From contig JAKAMD010000067.1 in the NCBI GenBank assembly GCA_021823875.1, positions 1 through 12,081 on the forward strand: a stretch of DNA of 12,081 nucleotides. The letters are read 5' to 3'. Origin of the DNA: Pseudomonadota bacterium (GTDB lineage: Bacteria; Pseudomonadota; Alphaproteobacteria; Rhizobiales; Xanthobacteraceae). The position numbers and the translations under genes were made by a program. The notes beneath the pieces were generated by a model. It saw only the letters and a list, made by a program, of their open reading frames with translations. It was not told the DNA's origin and searched no databases. Every line of letters begins with the position of its first letter. Positions within the stretch are counted from its first letter, which is position 1. This document shows, piece by piece, positions 11,998-12,081 of the stretch.

Positions 11998-12081
11998 ATG
12001 AGGGATTCGAGTTTGGTTGCGGCTCCGACGCGCGCCCTGTCGCCGGTCAGCGCTGCTTCTTCCGGTGGAGCATCACTTGAT
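11998..12081 (+). CDS. Possible start of a gene running off the window (partial)
   Basis: An ATG at 11998 opens a frame of 28 codons that continues past the window edge (MRDSSLVAAPTRALSP...). An AGG lies 4 nt upstream. The visible residues are Ala/Ser-rich with no domain, and this length of open frame is easily reached by chance at this G+C. The rest of 11951-12081 shows nothing else. Confidence 0.2.
   Translation, partial: MRDSSLVAAPTRALSPVSAASSGGASLD

Noticed and set aside
11778..12080. A minus-strand frame open from the window edge through the tandem repeats
   Set aside because: It ends antisense inside the LLM gene and consists largely of translated tandem repeat; no domain is visible.

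Overview
The window is high-GC DNA, clearly bacterial, and most likely from an alphaproteobacterium of the order Hyphomicrobiales (Bradyrhizobium/Rhodopseudomonas/Xanthobacteraceae-like). The evidence is the rhizobial form of NAD-dependent DNA ligase with a C-x-C zinc finger, the aminopeptidase P and PHA-granule-associated protein types, strong G/C third-position bias, and two classes of palindromic repeat (cores GTCCCCGC and ATTCCGGG) that litter such genomes. No tRNA, rRNA, CRISPR array, insertion sequence or integrase was found.

Layout. 1-522: a small membrane protein (+) converges on a PHA-system protein (-). 523-786: no gene; an inverted pair of REP-like hairpins, then a further hairpin. 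787-2746: a small secreted protein (-), divergent from an XRE-type regulator, a secreted CAP-domain protein and a periplasmic L,D-transpeptidase (all +). 2764-4936: a hemerythrin-like protein (-), divergent from prmA (+), whose stop codon overlaps the stop of a convergent TMEM175-type membrane protein (-). 5052-5722: a 79-residue protein (-) with a good terminator and a strong Shine-Dalgarno, then an A/T-richer stretch of about 360 bp with three dyads and no convincing gene. 5723-8104: aminopeptidase P and a multi-pass membrane protein (+). 8112-10256: ligA (-), convergent with it. 10268-10666: a compact cassette, a GIY-YIG gene broken by an amber codon and bracketed by inverted palindromes. 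10731-12081: a short upstream ORF overlapping an LLM-class flavin oxidoreductase, three tandem repeats of about 39 bp, and perhaps the start of another gene.

The genes are mostly single units on alternating strands, not one pathway. They are housekeeping (ligA, prmA, pepP), envelope (L,D-transpeptidase, CAP protein, membrane proteins) and accessory (hemerythrin, PHA, LLM) functions. The best candidate for something beyond routine annotation is the palindrome-bracketed GIY-YIG cassette directly upstream of ligA. A second theme is that several + strand genes have a GCTANRG -10-like motif a few bases before a start that lacks a Shine-Dalgarno, which suggests leaderless transcripts.
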